Positions 32,541-42,252 of a stretch of 64,000 bases of DNA are shown here, piece after piece; positions within the stretch are counted from its first letter, which is position 1; the number at the start of each line of letters is the position of its first letter. Both the position numbers and the translations under genes were made by a program. The stretch comes from Lonepinella koalarum (lineage in GTDB: Bacteria > Pseudomonadota > Gammaproteobacteria > Enterobacterales > Pasteurellaceae), in contig NZ_SRHX01000006.1 of the NCBI RefSeq assembly GCF_004565475.1, positions 119,473 through 183,472 on the forward strand, read 5' to 3'. The notes beneath the pieces are model-generated. The model ran no database searches and had not been told where the DNA came from. It saw nothing but the letters and a program-made list of their open reading frames with translations.

Positions 32541-32562
32541 AAATCCCCAAGATTGGGGATTT
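32541..32562. terminator. Terminator between convergent purU and cold-shock gene
   Basis: AAATCCCCA and TGGGGATTT form a 9-bp stem with flanking A and T tracts. Confidence 0.75.
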
Positions 32563-32582
32563 AAAATTCATCATAATAAAAA

Positions 32583-32795
32583 TTATTTGATAACTACAAC
32601 ATCAATTGCAGCTGGACCACGTTGAGAATCTTGTACATTATATTCAACATTATCGCCTTCGTTTAAGGTTCTGTAGTTATCACCAACGATACCAGAAAAA
32701 TGAACGAATAAATCTTTTCCGCCATTTGCAGGAGTAATAAAACCAAAACCTTTATCAGAATTGAACCATTTTACAGAACCGTTTAATTTAGACAT
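32583..32795 (-). CDS. Cold-shock-domain protein (CspA/CspD-like)
   Basis: Single cold-shock domain of 70 residues that binds single-stranded nucleic acid. The RNP1 motif KGFGFI and RNP2 motif DLFVHF are intact in the expected positions (about 16-21 and 31-36). GAGGA lies about 8 bases upstream of the ATG. A long AT-rich leader precedes it. Which Csp paralogue it is cannot be decided here, so no symbol is given. Confidence 0.93.
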   Translation of the reverse strand: MSKLNGSVKWFNSDKGFGFITPANGGKDLFVHFSGIVGDNYRTLNEGDNVEYNVQDSQRGPAAIDVVVIK

Positions 32796-32989
32796 GTTGT
32801 CTTCCTCATTTTAAAATTTAAATTTGCGCTTGAGAAAACAAGCAATTGTGCTAAGAAGGATATAGAAACTGATATTAAGAAAAATCCAAGAACAAATTTA
32901 AAACTTGTGATACGGAAGAACTAATAACGCATTTTATAAACTACTGTCTAGCTGTAGGACATTAAATCATTAACTCCATATTAAAGCAA
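32796..32989 (-). promoter_or_regulatory. Cold-shock gene leader and candidate promoter
   Basis: On the minus strand TTGCTT (32989-32984) and TTTAAT (32966-32961) are 17 bases apart, which would give an untranslated leader of about 155 bases. A long leader is usual for thermosensing csp mRNAs. No canonical cold box was recognised. Confidence 0.45.
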
Positions 32990-33080
32990 GTATTATTTAC
33001 TTCATTTTAAAAATAAAAATGATTATTAAAAATATGTTAAAAAATAACCGCACTTTTCCCATAGAACATAAAAACAAAAA

Positions 33081-33104
33081 ATTGCAAGCCTTTCGACTTG
33101 CAAT
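33081..33104 (-). terminator. rplM-rpsI operon terminator
   Basis: On the minus strand ATTGCAAG and CTTGCAAT form an 8-bp stem with an 8-base loop, followed by six T residues. Confidence 0.8.
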
Positions 33105-33128
33105 TCTGTAATAAACGAAAATAGAAAA

Positions 33129-33524
33129 TTAACGTTTTGAGTATTGTGGACGACGACGTGCTTTGTGTAAACCCACTTTTTTACGTTCAACACGGCGTGC
33201 ATCACGGGTAACAAAGCCCGCCGCACGTAATGCTGGACGTAATGATTCGTCATATTCCATCAATGCACGAGTGATACCGTGACGGATTGCACCCGCTTGA
33301 CCAGAAATACCACCACCAGTTACCGTGATGTAAAGGTCTAATTTATCTGTCAACTCAACAAGTTCTAATGGTTGACGTACGATCATGCGTGAAGTTTCAC
33401 GTCCAAAGTATACGTCTAAAGAACGTTGGTTAATGGTGATGTTACCATTGCCCGCTTTGATAAATACACGAGCTGAAGAGCTTTTGCGGCGACCAGTGCC
33501 GTAGTTTTGATTTGCTGCTGTCAT
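33129..33524 (-). CDS. rpsI: 30S ribosomal protein S9
   Basis: 131 residues, near identical in layout to the enterobacterial protein. Diagnostic segments are [29 protein letters not shown] and [19 protein letters not shown]. The conserved basic C-terminal tail ends QYSKR; its last residues reach the ribosomal P-site tRNA. Second gene of rplM-rpsI, 15 bases after rplM. Confidence 0.98.
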   Translation of the reverse strand: MTAANQNYGTGRRKSSSARVFIKAGNGNITINQRSLDVYFGRETSRMIVRQPLELVELTDKLDLYITVTGGGISGQAGAIRHGITRALMEYDESLRPALRAAGFVTRDARRVERKKVGLHKARRRPQYSKR

Positions 33525-33539
33525 TTGTCTGCTCCGTGA

Positions 33540-33968
33540 TTAAATATCTAAAACTTGTGGTTGTTGTGCGGCATGCTCATGTTGTGAACCTGCATACACT
33601 TTTAATTTGCGGAACATTGCACGTCCTAAAGGACCTTTTGGCAACATACCTTTCACCGCAATTTCAATCACTGCTTCTGGACGGCGAGCAATCATTTCTT
33701 TGAAAGTCGCTTGTTTGATACCGCCTACATAGCCAGTATGCCAGTAGTAAATTTTGTCATCTTCTTTATGACCAGTTACGGCAACTTTTTCCGCATTGAT
33801 CACCACGATATAGTCGCCTGTATCAACGTGAGGTGTGTATTCCGCTTTATGTTTACCACGAAGGCGACGAGCAATCTCGGTGGCTAAACGACCTAACGTT
33901 TTACCTGCCGCATCTACTACATACCAGTCACGCTTAATTGTTTCTGGTTTTGCTACAAAAGTTTTCAT
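33540..33968 (-). CDS. rplM: 50S ribosomal protein L13
   Basis: 142 residues, an early-assembly protein of the large subunit. The segments [35 protein letters not shown] and [12 protein letters not shown] match L13 throughout. First gene of the operon with rpsI; in E. coli L13 represses its own mRNA through the leader. Confidence 0.98.
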   Translation of the reverse strand: MKTFVAKPETIKRDWYVVDAAGKTLGRLATEIARRLRGKHKAEYTPHVDTGDYIVVINAEKVAVTGHKEDDKIYYWHTGYVGGIKQATFKEMIARRPEAVIEIAVKGMLPKGPLGRAMFRKLKVYAGSQHEHAAQQPQVLDI

Positions 33969-34120
33969 TAATTAAATTACCAATATTAAATATTAATACC
34001 CAGTGTTTAATAAAATTAAACACAACCATTAGTTTCAACAATCACCCCTTCGAGTGTTATTTAAACAAATAATGTGCGGTGGGAAAACCGCTACATTTAC
34101 AGGGTCGTGCGATTATACAA
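33969..34120 (-). promoter_or_regulatory. rplM promoter and structured leader
   Basis: A TATAAT box lies at 34117-34112 on the minus strand, giving a leader of about 135 bases. It contains a GCGGTTTTCCCACCGC hairpin and a second hairpin, GTGTTTAA against TTAAACAC. This is a plausible site for L13 autoregulation. The rest of the gap up to 34281 holds an uptake signal near 34170 and no gene. Confidence 0.45.
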
Positions 34121-34281
34121 GGTTTGATAGAAAAAAACCAGTAATTAGTGAAAAAATAAACAAAATTTAACCGCACTTTTATAGTAAAAAACTAAAATCA
34201 TACAAGACAAAAGTAAATTTTAACGCTATGATAAGACAATAGTTTTACATCATACATTAATAATTAACTTAAGGGGGCATT

Positions 34282-34689
34282 ATGCAAAACATTCAGAACT
34301 GGTCAAATGAAATGTGGTTAATTGCTGGAATCGGACTCTTTGTTGGGTTTATTTTAGCTTATTTATTCATTAGTTTGACCAAAGGATCGGTAAAAAAACA
34401 AACTGAAACCGCAAAAGAGCTAACTCAAGCCAAACAAGAATTGGAATCCCAAAAACAATTATTAGAGAAACATTTTGCCGAAAGTGCCGACTTATTTAAA
34501 ACACTGGCACAAGATTATCAGAAAATCTACCGTCATCTTGCCAAATCTTCTGAACAACTTTTGCCTGATGCCAATAATAAAAGTTTATTTCTACAAAGTT
34601 TTATGAATTCAGAAAAATCTACCGCCATTACGCCAGAAAATCCGCCAAAAGATTATAAAGAAGGTTCTTCTGGGTTGTTAAAGAATTAA
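34282..34689 (+). CDS. yhcB: YhcB/ZapG-type membrane protein (DUF1043)
   Basis: 135 residues with one N-terminal membrane helix (about 12-32) followed by a coiled coil rich in Glu, Gln and Lys (about 38-95), then a disordered tail. The homologue in E. coli affects cell division and envelope growth. Its position next to rplM-rpsI matches enterobacteria. AGGGGG lies just before the ATG. Confidence 0.88.
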   Translation: MQNIQNWSNEMWLIAGIGLFVGFILAYLFISLTKGSVKKQTETAKELTQAKQELESQKQLLEKHFAESADLFKTLAQDYQKIYRHLAKSSEQLLPDANNKSLFLQSFMNSEKSTAITPENPPKDYKEGSSGLLKN

Positions 34690-34696
34690 TATATTT

Positions 34697-34720
34697 GGGC
34701 GAATTCAAAATAATTCGCCC
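34697..34720. terminator. Terminator between convergent yhcB and prmB
   Basis: GGGCGAATT and AATTCGCCC form a perfect 9-bp stem with a 6-base loop and a downstream T-rich tract. Confidence 0.75.
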
Positions 34721-34734
34721 TTATTATTTTTTGA

Positions 34735-35652
34735 TTATACAAATAAGTGATGATACCGTTCCAACTCTGCTTTAGTTAACGAAACCCCCCCTAATCCCCC
34801 ATTTTTAAATTCAATCCAATTAAACGATACTTGTGGAAAACGAGCTTGCAAATGAATCATTGAATTTCCTACTTCACAAATTAATACACCATTTTCTTTT
34901 AGATATTTTGGTGACTCTGCTAAAATTTTTATCACCAAATCCAAACCGTCATCGCCTGCCGCCAGTGCCAATTCAGGTTCATGTAAAAATTCTTCGGGCA
35001 TACCGTCCATATCTTCTTGATCCACATAAGGCGGGTTGGTCACGATTAAATCATATTGATCCTGCGGTAACTGCTCAAATAAATCCGATTGCATCGGGAT
35101 CACTCGCTCGCTCAAACCGTGACGTTCAATATTATATTCCGCCACATCCAAAGCATCACGACTTAAGTCCACCGCATCTACTTCTGCATCAGGAAAACGC
35201 TCTGCACAGGCAATCGCAATACAACCACTACCTGTACACATATCTAAGATTCTGGTTGGCTCTTGCTCAATAAACTCTGCAAAACCATTTTGAATTAATT
35301 CACCAATCGGCGAACGTGGAATCAATACTCTCTCATCCACATAAAATGGCAAACCGCAAAACCATGAAGTATTCACTAAGTAAGGTGTTGGAATCCGTTT
35401 TTCCACTCGTTCTGTGACTAATGCAATAATCTGCTTTCTTTCCTGTTGGGTTAAACGACTATCATATAAATCAGCCGGCACATCTAACGGCAAGTTCAGG
35501 CTAGTTAATACCAATAATGACGCTTCATCCCACGCATTATCCATACCATGTCCATAAAAAAGTGGTTCACTATTAAAGGTGCTATATGCCCAACGTAAAT
35601 AATCTTTAATGGTGTGCAAATCATTCGATAAATTCTGTTCAGAAAACGCCAT
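34735..35652 (-). CDS. prmB: Ribosomal protein L3 N5-glutamine methyltransferase
   Basis: Methylates a glutamine of ribosomal protein L3 during assembly. 305 residues with SAM motif [16 protein letters not shown] near 135 and the amide-methyltransferase signature [12 protein letters not shown] near 205. The long N-terminal helical domain separates PrmB from PrmC. It is the last host gene before the prophage. Confidence 0.93.
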   Translation of the reverse strand: MAFSEQNLSNDLHTIKDYLRWAYSTFNSEPLFYGHGMDNAWDEASLLVLTSLNLPLDVPADLYDSRLTQQERKQIIALVTERVEKRIPTPYLVNTSWFCGLPFYVDERVLIPRSPIGELIQNGFAEFIEQEPTRILDMCTGSGCIAIACAERFPDAEVDAVDLSRDALDVAEYNIERHGLSERVIPMQSDLFEQLPQDQYDLIVTNPPYVDQEDMDGMPEEFLHEPELALAAGDDGLDLVIKILAESPKYLKENGVLICEVGNSMIHLQARFPQVSFNWIEFKNGGLGGVSLTKAELERYHHLFV

Positions 35653-35738
35653 TTTTATTGTTCCTATTTGGTAAAATAAAGTTTTTCCGTTAGTAAAAAA
35701 TAAAACTCAGCCTATAATTAGGGCTATCTTTATTTATT

Positions 35739-35810
35739 GTTCCGAAACTTTCGTTATAATAACACAAATTTTTCTTTTAAAATCAATAAAGAAATTTTTT
35801 ATTTCGGAAC
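35739..35810. repeat. 9-bp inverted repeat pair beside the prophage end
   Basis: GTTCCGAAA at 35739-35747 and its complement TTTCGGAAC at 35802-35810 flank 54 AT-rich bases containing TATAAT-like boxes on both strands. The left arm is also part of the small palindrome CGAAA-C-TTTCG. It could be an operator for prmB, a mobile-element trace or the prophage junction; nothing here decides it. Confidence 0.5.
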
Positions 35811-35850
35811 GTGTTTTATCCTTCCGTCAGTAAAGTTACAGGGTTTAAAA

Positions 35851-35875
35851 GGCGGAAAATTCCGCCCGATTTTTA
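35851..35875. terminator. Terminator at the left end of the prophage late operon
   Basis: GGCGGA and TCCGCC pair around AAAT. There is a T run on the plus side (CGATTTTT) and TTTTAAA on the minus side, so it can end late transcription leftward and any transcript from the left. Confidence 0.6.
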
Positions 35876-35919
35876 ATTACCCTCACAATCTTCTAAATCA
35901 CAGCATTATTACCCTTATA

Positions 35920-36396
35920 TTATCTCACCATCACCGCCAAATCATTCGGACCAAACCGCCAGCCATTTTCCGACTGATACAACGCATTAAAACACCACTC
36001 ACTACAAAAAAACTTAGAACGTTTTTGCTTAATGCCCAGCACAATGCCAACCGCTCCCCACCAATCATAAGCCATACCTTTTGTTCGCCCAAAATAGCCC
36101 TTAATCTCGTTTTCTGTCACCTTTTCAAGTGGTATTAAATCCCATTTTCCGTCTGCCACATTGATTTCTTTGCACCGTACGCCACCATCTTGCACCGAAG
36201 ACGAATAACACTCAAAATAGCTTTCCTGTTCATAATGACTACCTTTGGTAAATACGATTTTTTCTACCGCAATTTCACAATGGGAATAAATCCCCTTGGT
36301 AAGTTTTCGGGTTAGCCAATCACAACAAGCTTTCACCGGCTCTTTTCGCCATGACCGCTTGTTTTTGTAAAGGGCTAAATAAATTTTAGTTTCCAT
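35920..36396 (-). CDS. NlpC/P60-like (permuted papain-fold) phage protein
   Basis: 158 residues from the ATG at 36396 (METKIYLAL). A histidine in GIYSHCEIAV (His39) and a cysteine in KFFCSEWCFNAL (Cys131) are in the order His then Cys, as in circularly permuted NlpC/P60 proteins of the YiiX/YaeF type. No substrate is known. It is the most distal late gene, after tail fibre and fibre assembly, so it may be a tail-associated or lysogenic-conversion protein. Its start overlaps the end of the fibre assembly gene by 11 bases. Confidence 0.65.
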   Translation of the reverse strand: METKIYLALYKNKRSWRKEPVKACCDWLTRKLTKGIYSHCEIAVEKIVFTKGSHYEQESYFECYSSSVQDGGVRCKEINVADGKWDLIPLEKVTENEIKGYFGRTKGMAYDWWGAVGIVLGIKQKRSKFFCSEWCFNALYQSENGWRFGPNDLAVMVR

Positions 36397-36970
36397 AAAT
36401 CTCACTCCAACCGGTTGAATAATCATAATCTAACGGATTTTCTGCTTGCAACATCGCCACACGATGCATTTCCGCATTGGTAAAATCCGCCTGTTCATGG
36501 GCGAAAATCGCCAGCGAAAGCTCGTCCAATAACGTTTTATCCAACGCCACAAAGCTATTATCCATCACCTTCCATTGGGTAGTGGGGAAGTTATCCAAAG
36601 TGCGTAAAAAGGTATATTGCTGACGGCTGATGTCATCAGTATGGAACCATTTATCTACCGATTTAACATAAACACCATTACGCCCGTTATCGTAGCGTTT
36701 CTGTTTGATTTGTTCCCACATTTGGGCTTGTTGGTCGGCTTTGATTTCCGCTTGTTTTTCTGTCGGTAAAATCCACTCAGTACCGCTCCAGTGGTGATAA
36801 GTTGATGGAGCGATACCTTTTTCTAAAATATTTCCTTCATGTAAAACTGGATTAATAAATTTTTCCTGACTTTCCACCGCACTTTCTTGACGCTCGCTTA
36901 AATCTTCAAGGTTGGGTTCAAAGTCGCAGCTTGCAATAAAATTGCCTTTTAGGTCAAAGATATAAAACAT
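36386..36970 (-). CDS. Tail fibre assembly protein
   Basis: 194 residues, resembling phage fibre-assembly chaperones with a DUF4376-like C-terminal half (YDNGRNGVYVKSVDKWFHTDD followed by a helical region). The central YHHWSGTEWILP matches the usual description segment of such proteins. Its ATG overlaps the fibre stop codon (TAATG), so it is translationally coupled to the fibre gene. An uptake signal lies near 36880. Confidence 0.8.
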   Translation of the reverse strand: MFYIFDLKGNFIASCDFEPNLEDLSERQESAVESQEKFINPVLHEGNILEKGIAPSTYHHWSGTEWILPTEKQAEIKADQQAQMWEQIKQKRYDNGRNGVYVKSVDKWFHTDDISRQQYTFLRTLDNFPTTQWKVMDNSFVALDKTLLDELSLAIFAHEQADFTNAEMHRVAMLQAENPLDYDYSTGWSEIYGN

Positions 36971-39507
36971 TATTTCACTCCTATAATCATATAAAATGCA
37001 CGGTTAGATGTATCAGCTATATTTTCTGTATGTAGGCTGACAACTCGACCATTTAAAGTAAATTGGAAACTGTTAATATCACTTGGAGTTCCATTATCGT
37101 AAACCACACTAGGAGCAATCATCCACTTACATTGACTTTCACTAAATCCGCTCGGTAATGGGATAGTTCCACCGTGAGCAATCTTTCCCGTCAAGACAAC
37201 AACATCCCCACTTAACGCTACCATCCCAGATTTTCCATTTGGAATAGTAATAGTATTTTGAACATTTGAGCCAGTGTCTAACCTTGAAAAAGATAGCAAA
37301 TAATCATTTTTAGAGCTGTCTAGTATTACTTTGCTATTGTCCGAAAAAACAAAATGCATACTAGGATAGTTATTATTGTTCTTGACATACAAATCTCCTT
37401 CCACAAAAGAAGGACCACCCGTATAGAACTTGCTACCATCCCAACCGAAACATTTTTTATCTGTGCCAAATGCAAAATAACCTTGTTTCTGGTTTGTGGT
37501 ACTTATCACCCCAACGGAGTGCGCAACGGAAACGTCCGCCAGAATAGCATCATCACCAATGGTAATGCCTTTATTAATATTATTAGCAGTTATTTTCAGT
37601 GTAGGGACGGATAATTCGCCCGTCATCGTATCGCCAGTTCGAGATATTCTTTCTTCCACATCCGATCGCAGCGCCACGGTGCCTGATTTCACGGGCAGAA
37701 AAATTTCATGGCTGTTTTGGATCCAAAATCTCCAACGTTTATCAGGTAAATTATCAAAGTGTGCCAAATAATCTCCCGACGATCCGGTACGAGTAATTCT
37801 TAATCCTGCATAACTAGCATCTTTAGCTGTAACATCGACAAAGGACTGATTAGATTCATGCAATGCACCAAATTGCGTATTATCTATTTTAAACTTCAGC
37901 TTGTTACCATCCCATCCGAATTGCACTCTATTGGTAGTCAGAGAAACAGGAACGGGATTATTTCCCACATAAAATCCACCATTTGCTTTAATACCCCCTG
38001 CAGTATAAATAGCATCAGTATCTGTGTTAGCTGTATAAATTTTCTTATTTCCATACGCTCGCAACCAAGTGGCATCTATCATATACCAACCACCGCCATA
38101 GGTTTGTGAATACCACCCTTTATTGCCATAAGTGCGCAGCCAGCCTGTGGCAATATCTGCCATTGTGCCTGCGTCTTTGCCTTTGTAGTCGGCATCAGCG
38201 CAAAAATAGTACGTCCCAGGTTGATTATCAGTGTCTGAAAAATGAATGTGATCGACATTCTTATTCGCACGGTCATTACTGCCAAAAATCACCGCGCCAT
38301 TAGCAGGCAACTGCAAATCCTTGTTAATAAAAACTTGATTTTCTTGCAAAACAAGATAAGAACCGTGTAGTGTCGCATCTAAGCGCACATCTTTACTGCC
38401 CGAACCAGTAAACCCCACATACCAAGCATTTGCGCCACTTCGTTGCCCGCGCACAATTCCCGTATCGGAATTGATAATCAGCGAACCCGTCATCGTATCG
38501 CCTGTTTTTAATACAGCATTCGTAATACCATAATGACCAAGCGTTGTACCTTTGGTCGCTACTTGTTGTGCGTCTCCCCAACTATTAAAATCTTTTGCCT
38601 GCTGAAAATACAAAGTATTATTTGCAATTCCAAAACGTGTACTGGAATAGTAACCTGTAGAATCGCCCCACCCTTTGGTGATAAACATCCAGCCATGATT
38701 CGTTTGACTATTTAGCAGCGCATTACTCGTTAATCCCACAAATGAACCATATGGCAATTGTGCAGGTGTTGAATTTTGATAAGCAACACCCGTGCCAAAT
38801 GAAGTACGCATATCCACTTGCTTTACGCCATCTGTAATCCCATACCCACCTAACGTAGTAGCTGGTGATTGCTTACCATTTGCCACTGATAACGCATTAT
38901 CTGCCGCATTTTTTGCTTCTACCCCTTTATCATAGGCGGTTTTCACCGCCACACTGGTGGCCACGTTATCCGCTGAATTTGAATTCACTGCATTGGATTT
39001 TTTGCTGTTCGGAATATAGTTGGTTAAATTGCTTGTTAAGGCATTAATTAAATCTTTAAGTGTTTTAGCTGCTTTAGATGTTGCGGCATTCGTTTCACTC
39101 TCCGAAGTAAGTGAGCTACTTAATGCAGTTTTATCTAATTTCTTATTCAATAAATCCACTAAATCCGCATAATCTACCGACCATTTTGCCCAGTAAATCG
39201 AGTTTTCCATTGGGAGCTGATTGATATTGGCTTTTAAACTACGGTACGTTTTGCCGTTATTTTGAACAAAAGCATTGATTGGATAATCCGTTGTTTTGCT
39301 CCATTCTGGCAAGCCACGTTGTAAAATATACAAATCTTTTTCGTCTAAGCGTTTAAATAGGTCATTAAACCATTCCATTGGCGGTATGCCGTTGGTTTGG
39401 TCAAAGGTAATACCCCAACCACGCAACATATCAGGAAAAGATTGGACTTCGTTGTCTTTTGCAAGGCTCGCAAAAACTGTTTCGTCAGGTCTTTTTATTA
39501 CTGTCAT
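36970..39507 (-). CDS. Phage tail fibre protein
   Basis: 845 residues. The N-terminal part (about 1-130) should attach to the baseplate. The shaft carries repeated fibre motifs: GGYGITDGV and GHYGITNAV, and TGDTMTG twice, followed by receptor-binding repeats with WLRTYGNKGW and WLRAYGNKKIY. The C-terminus has the IPLPSGFSESQCKWMIAPS segment seen in Haemophilus-type fibres. No intramolecular chaperone peptidase was recognised. It determines host range by inference. Confidence 0.88.
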   Translation of the reverse strand: MTVIKRPDETVFASLAKDNEVQSFPDMLRGWGITFDQTNGIPPMEWFNDLFKRLDEKDLYILQRGLPEWSKTTDYPINAFVQNNGKTYRSLKANINQLPMENSIYWAKWSVDYADLVDLLNKKLDKTALSSSLTSESETNAATSKAAKTLKDLINALTSNLTNYIPNSKKSNAVNSNSADNVATSVAVKTAYDKGVEAKNAADNALSVANGKQSPATTLGGYGITDGVKQVDMRTSFGTGVAYQNSTPAQLPYGSFVGLTSNALLNSQTNHGWMFITKGWGDSTGYYSSTRFGIANNTLYFQQAKDFNSWGDAQQVATKGTTLGHYGITNAVLKTGDTMTGSLIINSDTGIVRGQRSGANAWYVGFTGSGSKDVRLDATLHGSYLVLQENQVFINKDLQLPANGAVIFGSNDRANKNVDHIHFSDTDNQPGTYYFCADADYKGKDAGTMADIATGWLRTYGNKGWYSQTYGGGWYMIDATWLRAYGNKKIYTANTDTDAIYTAGGIKANGGFYVGNNPVPVSLTTNRVQFGWDGNKLKFKIDNTQFGALHESNQSFVDVTAKDASYAGLRITRTGSSGDYLAHFDNLPDKRWRFWIQNSHEIFLPVKSGTVALRSDVEERISRTGDTMTGELSVPTLKITANNINKGITIGDDAILADVSVAHSVGVISTTNQKQGYFAFGTDKKCFGWDGSKFYTGGPSFVEGDLYVKNNNNYPSMHFVFSDNSKVILDSSKNDYLLSFSRLDTGSNVQNTITIPNGKSGMVALSGDVVVLTGKIAHGGTIPLPSGFSESQCKWMIAPSVVYDNGTPSDINSFQFTLNGRVVSLHTENIADTSNRAFYMIIGVK

Positions 39508-39517
39508 AAGAACTCCA

Positions 39518-40093
39518 TTAGAGAATTGTAAAATTAATCTTCACACCCATTTGTCGGGGTAAAATATCGAGATTTTCAATCGCGTATTGTTTGAATGTGG
39601 TCAGGTTATTGTTGGGAATAAAAACGGTTACTGTCATGTCTTGGTTATCTTCTGCATTTCCTAAACCACCAAATAAGAAACGTACTGCATCAATAATATT
39701 AGGTAAGGTACCTGTTTGATAATTTTTCAATATTCGACATTTGATTAAAAAGCGGTAGTCATCATCATTAAGCCTTACACTATCTGCCAGTGGATTACGC
39801 CGACGATACCATTCTCCCCCACCTTGTCTATTTTGGCTAAATGACATGGCTTGCGAACTACCATGGAAACCAAAAAATTTTCGCAGAATATAACCATTTA
39901 ATACCCGATCTTGTCCAATATGTCGCCCCACCATATCAAGGTTGTCACCCGCAGACGTTTCAATATCTAAAATTAACGGAAATTTGGCTAACAATTTGCT
40001 ATTCTCGGTAAATAACCGTTCTAACATTTGCATTGTGGCAAAGGCTTTGGGCTTGGTTTGATATTGCCAAATCAATAAATCAGAATATGCCAT
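39518..40093 (-). CDS. Baseplate protein, DUF2612 family
   Basis: 191 residues, matching the DUF2612 family found just after baseplate J in contractile-tailed phages. Features are LDMVGRHIGQDRVLNG near 55 and the segment DDDYRFLIKCRILKNYQTGT near 110. It probably joins the baseplate wedge to the fibre. Its start overlaps the stop of the J-like gene by one base. Confidence 0.75.
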   Translation of the reverse strand: MAYSDLLIWQYQTKPKAFATMQMLERLFTENSKLLAKFPLILDIETSAGDNLDMVGRHIGQDRVLNGYILRKFFGFHGSSQAMSFSQNRQGGGEWYRRRNPLADSVRLNDDDYRFLIKCRILKNYQTGTLPNIIDAVRFLFGGLGNAEDNQDMTVTVFIPNNNLTTFKQYAIENLDILPRQMGVKINFTIL

Positions 40094-41235
40094 TATCGCA
40101 CCTCAATCTGAATGTTCTCAGGTAAGATACGGGCGATTTCTGTCACACTTATTGCAATATTATCCGTTGAAAGTGCGGTGGTACTTCGTCCAATTTTTAA
40201 CTCTTGTATCCAAAAGCCCCCTACGGTATTAATCGGTGAATAAAGTCGTGAATGCTTGACCGTTTCGCCAATTTTGAACGGAAATTTAGTCAGTGATACT
40301 TTTATTTGATCTTGGTCTATTTCAGTGAAGTCTTCATATCGCACTGCGATTAATTCAAAATAAATATCAATATATTGGGCTTTATCAAATTGTATCGTAC
40401 GAACCTTGCCGTCTTTATTCAGATCGACTTTTACCGATCCTTTTAATGGTACGCCCGCCCCTTTCTGTTCATAAATGGTTTCAGCGATTTGATTATCGTC
40501 ACCACCTAGCACAATAACGTTAATCGCATGAGCGGGCAATCCGTTACTGTCGGTTTCATTGCTATTATTTTCTAAAATAGAGACCTGACTGACACCATCC
40601 AAACCTAACAATTGACTTTCTAAGGCCATAATCGAATTTTGAGCATTGCGAGAACGACTTAAAAAGAAACGGGTACGTAATTCTGCGTCGGTTTCTTCTT
40701 CATCGCCACTTAAACTGTCAGCATAACTTGTCGCACCCGATAAACCGAAAACAACGGTTTCAATGGTTAAGGTGGTGTTTTTGGTTAAATTAAAGGCGCC
40801 TAATTCTTCACTTTGAAAATCCGCTTGAGCCGATCCGTTTTCATTCAGTTGTGTATCTGTTTGCAAAACCCACCGCACTTTATTTGGATCAGATACCACG
40901 ACCCCTTTGGGAATTAATGTATTCGGTTCGCCGGTTAAAATGACAGAGGGTAAAATACTGTAACTGGCTTGTCGTCTCACAAGTCCAGCATATGCCACTC
41001 GCTGATCTAACCATACACCACTGGCTAAATCCGGATCCATTTGCTTGTAAGCCGTTTCCAATAGTTCGTTATGGTCAGCGATAATCTGGGCTAAAATGCC
41101 AATCATCTGCCCGTCGGGGCTATCTGGTGCCACATTAATATTTTGCCCGTAAATGCCTTTAAAGCCTTGTTCTAACTTCTCAACGATGTCATCTAGGCGA
41201 TCTATTTCTACTCCGTTTTCAGTAATTTGTGTCAT
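40093..41235 (-). CDS. Baseplate J-like protein
   Basis: 380 residues of the baseplate J/gp47 family that forms the wedges of contractile tails. It has the N-terminal GIYGQNINVAPDSPDGQMIGI, the central SGDEEETDAELRTRFFLSR and a C-terminal beta-rich region. Its start overlaps the preceding gene by 4 bases. An uptake signal sits near 40166 and another near 40869. Confidence 0.88.
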   Translation of the reverse strand: MTQITENGVEIDRLDDIVEKLEQGFKGIYGQNINVAPDSPDGQMIGILAQIIADHNELLETAYKQMDPDLASGVWLDQRVAYAGLVRRQASYSILPSVILTGEPNTLIPKGVVVSDPNKVRWVLQTDTQLNENGSAQADFQSEELGAFNLTKNTTLTIETVVFGLSGATSYADSLSGDEEETDAELRTRFFLSRSRNAQNSIMALESQLLGLDGVSQVSILENNSNETDSNGLPAHAINVIVLGGDDNQIAETIYEQKGAGVPLKGSVKVDLNKDGKVRTIQFDKAQYIDIYFELIAVRYEDFTEIDQDQIKVSLTKFPFKIGETVKHSRLYSPINTVGGFWIQELKIGRSTTALSTDNIAISVTEIARILPENIQIEVR

Positions 41236-41606
41236 ACTTCCCCCTGATAGGTTACGGTGTTGGTTTGATAGTAAATATCTTGATATTCAATTTGAATGAT
41301 GAGTTTTCGGGTATCTACATCTAAATCTGTGCTGTAATCTACGATACTAGCTACGCCGTCCGTTCGCAAAACGCAATTTTTTACTTCTTTTTCCAACTTT
41401 GACCAATCGACGTTACGCCCCATTAATTCTAACCATGGTACGCCATGTTCTAAATCTAAAAACCAGTCATTAGTAAATGACCACAATCTTGTTTGTACTC
41501 GCTGTTTAATGCTTTCGCTTTCGGTAGCATAATTATTCATCCCCTGCCCGAAAGTCCAATCGTGGTTTTTATCCAGTCGTCTTACGCTGTTTGTATCTGT
41601 TGTCAT
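41232..41606 (-). CDS. Baseplate wedge protein (gp25/W-like)
   Basis: 124 residues that fit the gp25/W-like wedge subunit by size, position and sequence: WTFGQGMNNY, ESESIKQRVQTRLWSFTNDWFLD, then a beta-rich end with LIIQIEYQDI. It lies between the spike and the J-like gene, with short overlaps on both sides. Confidence 0.75.
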   Translation of the reverse strand: MTTDTNSVRRLDKNHDWTFGQGMNNYATESESIKQRVQTRLWSFTNDWFLDLEHGVPWLELMGRNVDWSKLEKEVKNCVLRTDGVASIVDYSTDLDVDTRKLIIQIEYQDIYYQTNTVTYQGEV

Positions 41607-42232
41607 TGTGGTTTTCCTGTTGTGCCACCGCTATCGCCTTTGTGGGTGTGAGATTTGCCTGAAATGCCTGCTGAAACCACATCGCTATCACTGCTAATTT
41701 GTCCGCTAGTGTGTTGGCTGCCTTGATGTTCAATATTACCCTGAATGAGAATAGTGCCGTTGGTGATGCGAATGAACGTTGAGCCGTCCAAGGTTTGCAT
41801 TGAAAGCCCACCGGTAAAAAAATTCCCCACCACATTTGGCAGGGAACAAATACCCGGAATAAAGCATGCATCGGATAAATCGTGTAACCGATAATCTAAC
41901 GGCGGACTAGCTTTGCCCGATTGCCACCAACCGTCAATACAGCGTTCTGAAAATACCGCTAAACCCTCGTCCCCTGCTTTTAATGGAAAAGTGACCGCAA
42001 AACCTCCCCCCCGTGGATAACTCACTGGCACATCCACCAAAGGCGGAATATTCACGTTTTCCCCTTTCACCAGAATTTGCTGTATTTGCACCGCAAGGGT
42101 GACGGTTTGATTTTGCGGATTAAAACTCACGACCTTTGCAGGTAATGCGGTATGAATTTGCTTTTGTGCTTGTTCTATTTGCTTGTCTGTTGCCGTTTCA
42201 GGCGTGGCATTATGTATAGCGTAGTTTGACAT
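41603..42232 (-). CDS. Baseplate spike protein (gp138-type)
   Basis: 209 residues. The N-terminal OB-fold region resembles the gp138 N-terminal domain (PLVDVPVSYPRGGGFAVTFPL, then DEGLAVFSERCIDGWW). The C-terminal beta-helix-like tail is rich in Gly, Ser and His and ends with SHTHKGDSGGTTGKP, a metal-site tip typical of membrane-piercing spikes. Confidence 0.82.
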   Translation of the reverse strand: MSNYAIHNATPETATDKQIEQAQKQIHTALPAKVVSFNPQNQTVTLAVQIQQILVKGENVNIPPLVDVPVSYPRGGGFAVTFPLKAGDEGLAVFSERCIDGWWQSGKASPPLDYRLHDLSDACFIPGICSLPNVVGNFFTGGLSMQTLDGSTFIRITNGTILIQGNIEHQGSQHTSGQISSDSDVVSAGISGKSHTHKGDSGGTTGKPQ

Positions 42233-42252
42233 AGCTTTGCTCCATTTAATGT

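Noticed and set aside
35739..35810. Mu-like transposable phage end
   Set aside because: The phage has terminase, NinG and Q rather than Mu transposition genes, and the repeats do not form the expected multiple MuA-site array.
35653..35919. Defined attL site
   Set aside because: The right end of the prophage is outside the window, so no direct repeat can be paired; any core sequence would be a guess.
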